Origin: Bacteroidales bacterium
GTDB lineage: Bacteria > Bacteroidota > Bacteroidia > Bacteroidales > Lentimicrobiaceae
Direction of reading: 5' to 3'
Assembly: GCA_022837485.1 (NCBI GenBank)
Contig: JALHHH010000087.1
Location: 1-10,615, forward strand
DNA length: 10,615 nucleotides
Shown here: one piece after another, positions 7,327-10,615 of the stretch
How the letters are laid out: every line of letters starts with the position of its first letter
How positions within the stretch are numbered: the stretch's first letter is position 1
Program-made: the position numbers and the translations under genes
Notes under the pieces: model-generated
Databases searched by the model: none
Seen by the model: the letters and a program-made list of their open reading frames with translations, nothing else
What the model was told of the DNA's origin: nothing

Positions 7327-10300
7327 CGACCTCCGCCGATGGAGGATGCACAAGTCCTGTATTTACCATCACCGTGACGGTTGACCCAATTCCTGCTGTT
7401 ACAGCAAGTGCCAGCCCGATGTCCATCTGTCCGGGTGAAGAATTTGACCTTAGTTCCACCTCAAGCCTAACCTGGGCGCCAAGTACGCTTTTATCGGAGG
7501 ATTTTAACGGAGCAACCAATAATTGGACAACCTATCATAATTCAAGCGGAAATATTTCTGCAGGGTTATGGACGCGAAGGCCCGATAATTATAATTACTC
7601 AAGTTGGTATGTTGATGTTACATTTAGATCAAATGATGCATCTCAGTTCTATTTGAGTAACAGTGATGCTCAAGGGAATGGAACAACTACGCGAACTTAT
7701 TTGCAATCACCTTCCGTAAGTACTGTCGGCTATGAATCTGTTGCAGTAGAATTTTATCACTATTATTTACATAATGGTGACTCAAGAGCCCGCGTGCAGA
7801 TATCAACGAATGGCACAACTTGGACGACAATACAGGAATACAACTCAACAAGAGGGGCTGCAAGAAACTTTCAATATGAATCTATTAATCTGCCGGTCGC
7901 CTATCTTAACCAGCCAACACTGTATATTCGTTTCTATTATTATGCAACCTGGGACTATTTCTGGGCAATTGATAATGTCACAATCAAAGGTACCTCAAAT
8001 TCAACAATTCCGATTATTAGCTGGACTTCTGTTCCTGAAGGATTTTACTCCAGCGAGGCCAATCCTCAAAATATCAGCCAAACCCAAACAACCGAATATA
8101 CAGTAAGTTATACAAATCCGTTATCTGGTTGTAGTAACAGTAATTCAGTCGTAGTTACCACTAAACCATTACCGGACGCTCAGATTATTGCAGACTACTG
8201 TATACAACCAGGATGTATTCAGCTTACCGCTACTGGAGGTGGAACCTACTTGTGGAATACAGTGCCACCAAGCACAAATCAGGTAATCTGCGTTGATGAA
8301 GCCGGTGTTTACGGTGTTACTGTAACCGGCACCAATGGCTGCATCGCAACTACTTTCTTAAATGCATCTCATGAGCTAGTAACCAATGGTAATTTTGACG
8401 CTGGTAATACTGGATTTATTACTGATTACGGCTATGTTGCTGATAATCCAGCATTGCAAGATGAGCTTTGGCCTGAAGGATTATATAGTGTTGGAACTGA
8501 CGCCAGCAATTATCACACCAATTTCTTTGGGAGAGATCGCACCCAGCCGGGTACTGGTCAGTTTATGATAGTAAATGGATTGGGAAATACCCTGCGTATT
8601 TGGGAACAAACTGTTGCTATACAACCAAATACAGATTATTATTTTTCTGCCTGGGCGATGAGTCTGAATACAGCAGGCAATTATGCACAATTACGATTTG
8701 AGGTTAATGGGGTTCAAGTAGGAACAACTGCATTCCTTGGCCCTGGACCAGCAAATAATTCCCAAGTAAACCCATCCAATTGGGTTAGATTTTATAGTAA
8801 TCCAACATGGAATAGCGGAGCCAACACTTCAGCCACGATACGTATCATCAATCTCAGGCCTCAACTCGGCGGCAACGACTTCGGCCTTGACGATATCTCT
8901 TTTGGCACCCTGGACCCCATTCCGTTTGTTATGGATCCTGAAGGCAGTTCCAACACAGTTTGTGAAGGGACAGACGTAACTTTGACTACCAATATCTCAG
9001 GAGGGCTGCCCCCATATTACTTCAACTGGTCGGGTCCCGACGGCTTCTCCTCAACTGCACAAAACCCGGTAATTACCAACATTCAGATGGCCGGCGCCGG
9101 AACCTACACGGTTGAGGTAACTGACTCTTATGGCTGCGATCCCGTTTCCGCATCCTTTGATATTGAAGTAAACCCGGCCCCTAACGCCACCATCTCCGGT
9201 GGCGGCAATTTCTGCCAGTTTGCCGGCTCCCCGTTTATCTGGTTCACCGGTTCAGACGGAACCCCTCCTTTTACCTTTGAGTATAATATTAACGGCGGGG
9301 CAACACAAACCATTTCCACATGGGGGACTGATCTTACGGCATTTGTATTCGCGCCCACCAATTTTACCGGAACCTTTGTCTACACGCTGACAAGCGTTAC
9401 CGATGACAACGGATGTTCCCGGGAATTAAATGAAACCACAACCGTGGTTATAAATTCCCTGCCCTCATCATACATCACCGGCGAACTGGTTGTATGTCCG
9501 CTTACAAACAACCTTTATGAAGGCAACCCTGCTGATATGTCGGAATTCAACTGGATGATCAGTGGAAACGGCTCTATACCCGGCGCTGATAATGAACAAA
9601 CAGTTACCGTTGCTGCAGGCAGTTTGTGTGGAGAGATATACAGACTACTGCTGACGGTTACGGACAACAACGGCTGTAACGGAACTTCTGAAGTAGTGGT
9701 TATGGTCGAGGATGTAAAAGAGCCTGTTATCAGTGGCACACTTGACAAAATAACCATTGAAGGATGCGATATTGCAGTACTGCCACCGGCAGCAACCACT
9801 GTTGAAGAACTGGAAGCGCTGCCGGGCAACATCAGCATCACCGACGATTGCGATGCTATCAATCTGATCCTAAGCCACAGCGATAATGTTACAGGGAACT
9901 GCCCCATTGTTATCGTCAGAACCTATACCATTACCGATGCCTGCGGTAACCATACCAATACCACACATACCATCAACATTGACGATACAACCCCTCCTGC
10001 CGCCAGCAATCCTTCTGATATTGTTTTGACCGGCTGCAACGGCACTTTCCCTGCGCCTGATCCTTTGGTTGTGACAGATGAAACCGACAACTGCGGAACA
10101 CCAACCGTTGCATGGGTCAGTGATGGTACCCCAACTATGGCCGGATGCACAGAAACAACGGTAAGAACTTACAGTGTAACCGATGTTTGCGGCAACAGCA
10201 TCAATGTTGTGCAGAACCTTATCCGCACCGTGGATACTGAAGGTCCCACGGCCAGCAATCCAGCTGATATCACACTTCCAGATTGCAATGGAACCTTCCC

Positions 10301-10615
10301 GGCTCCTGATCCGCTGGTAGTGCTTGATGAAAATGACAACTGCGGAACACCAACCGTTGCATGGGTCAGTGATGGAACGCCTACTACGATTGGCTGCCTG
10401 GAAACAATCGTCAGAACTTACAGTGTAACAGATGCTTGCGGTAACAGCATCAATGTAACGCAGAACCTTATCCGCACCGTGGATACTGAAGATCCCACGG
10501 CCAGCAATCCTGCTGATATCACACTTCCAGATTGCAATGGTTCTTTCCCTGCTCCCGACCCGTTGGTAGTGATTGATGAAAATGACAACTGCGGAACACC
10601 AACCGTTGCATGGGT
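7227..10615 (+). CDS. Giant adhesin-like protein, downstream part in shifted frame, open at right edge
   Basis: Frame 3 has no stop from here to the window end, about 1,130 codons, and continues the same protein without gap in homology. Order: remainder of PKD-like unit D (7227-7380), an Ig-like domain split by a jelly-roll (7381-8163), an Ig-like domain (8164-8370), a carbohydrate-binding-like jelly-roll (8373-8909), Ig/PKD-like domains (8919-9183, 9184-9474, 9475-9704), a diverged HYR-like unit and three 249-bp HYR-like units. It has no start codon near 7227; the first in-frame ATG at 7419 is inside an Ig-like domain and has no signal peptide. It is therefore not a separate gene. If the frameshift is real, this part is probably untranslated or unsecreted; if it is a sequence error, the protein exceeds 3,100 residues. 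The C-terminus, where a type IX sorting domain would be expected, is missing. Confidence 0.75.
7491..8003 (+). other. Jelly-roll (MAM/choice-of-anchor-like) domain nested in a second Ig-like domain
   Basis: The segment starts LLSEDFNGATNNWTTY and shows the familiar pattern of secreted jelly-rolls: WYVDVTFRSND, YLQSPSVS, VAVEFYHYYLHNG, ARVQISTNGTTWTTIQEY, PTLYIRFYYYATWDYFWAID and NVTIKG. The host Ig-like domain begins before it (ASASPMSICPGEEFDLSS) and resumes after it (ISWTSVPEGFYSSEANPQNI, then TTEYTVSYTNPLSGCSNS). It is the second example of the nested arrangement in this gene, and it is again AT-rich (about 33% G+C in 7501-7560 by hand count). Confidence 0.65.
8373..8909 (+). other. Carbohydrate-binding-like jelly-roll domain (CBM4/9 type fold)
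   Basis: It begins ELVTNGNFDAGNTGF, the typical first strand of galactose-binding-like jelly-rolls, and ends with NDFGLDDISFG, the typical last strand. Between them are GTGQFMIVNG, WEQTVAIQPNTDYYFSAWA, LRFEVNGVQVG and SATIRIINL. By family such domains bind glycans, but ligand residues cannot be assigned from sequence alone. It follows an Ig-like domain ending in VTVTGTNGCIATT. Confidence 0.7.
9705..9983 (+). other. Diverged first HYR-like unit
   Basis: It begins VEDVKEPVISGTLDKITIEGC and contains ITDDCDAI and VRTYTITDACGNHTN, matching the HYR-like pattern of the following array but with many differences and an extra VEELEALPG segment. It is probably an older member of the same family, or the unit from which the uniform array expanded. 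Confidence 0.65.
9984..10615 (+). repeat. Tandem 249-bp HYR-like units, third unit cut by the window edge
   Basis: Units start at 9984, 10233 and 10482 with an exact 249-bp (83-codon) period. Each reads DTxxPxASNPxDI, CNGxFPAPDPLVV, DNCGTPTVAWVSDG, GCxET, VRTYSVTDxCGNSIN and QNLIRTV. Units 2 and 3 differ at 10 of the 134 bases available by hand count (about 93% identical), so the array was expanded or homogenised recently. Four Cys per unit (CNG, NCGT, GC, CGN) are conserved and may form disulfides. The copy number is unknown because the array leaves the window. Confidence 0.9.

Noticed and set aside
7774..8106. 110-codon plus-strand open frame in another phase
   Set aside because: It overlaps the nested jelly-roll, whose protein pattern is clear in frame 3. 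The alternative peptide has no such pattern.

Overview
The window looks like a stretch of a Bacteroidota chromosome, probably a free-living or environmental member of Bacteroidia/Flavobacteriia type. The evidence is one enormous secreted protein built from the domain families typical of that phylum: Ig-like, PKD-like, HYR-like, Gly-rich, LamG and carbohydrate-binding jelly-roll modules. Shine-Dalgarno signals are also absent. I cannot name the genus. Base composition is uneven, from about 55-58% G+C in the signal peptide and PKD regions to about 33-40% in the grafted lectin-like domains (hand counts of single lines).

Layout. Positions 1-1311 hold no gene I can support. This leader contains a pair of 42-bp direct repeats (1-42 and 184-225) flanking a heptamer array (76-131), then an AT-rich stretch with a perfect 17-bp palindrome (505-521). 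A run of small perfect inverted repeats follows between about 711 and 1066, including the same CCGC-GAAA-GCGG hairpin twice. From 1312 to the right edge the plus strand is one giant surface or secreted protein gene, read in frame 1 to 7224 and in frame 3 from 7227 to beyond the window. The two frames are joined by an apparent deletion plus one-base frameshift inside a PKD-like repeat, so frame 1 stops early at 7324-7326 while the homologous protein sequence continues uninterrupted in frame 3.

Protein order: signal peptide; N-terminal beta-rich domain; Pro/Glu linker; Gly-rich domain; discoidin-like domain; Ig-like domain; Ig-like domain with a LamG domain nested inside it; Fn3; six tandem PKD-like units; Ig-like domain; four units of a second PKD-like family (the last one damaged by the frameshift); Ig-like domain with a second nested jelly-roll; carbohydrate-binding-like jelly-roll; Ig/PKD-like domains; one diverged HYR-like unit; then at least three nearly identical 249-bp HYR-like units running off the right edge. 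The total exceeds 3,100 codons and the C-terminus is not in the window.

The likely job is a very long adhesin or polymer-binding filament: rigid beta-sandwich repeats as a stalk with sugar-binding modules carried at intervals. Export by the Sec pathway is supported by the signal peptide. Attachment through a type IX secretion sorting domain is the usual arrangement for such proteins, but that part would lie outside the window. I see no defence system, CRISPR array, transposase, tRNA or rRNA here. The most interesting items are the nested domains on AT-rich islands, the repeat-associated frameshift, the missing ATG, and the hairpin-rich leader.
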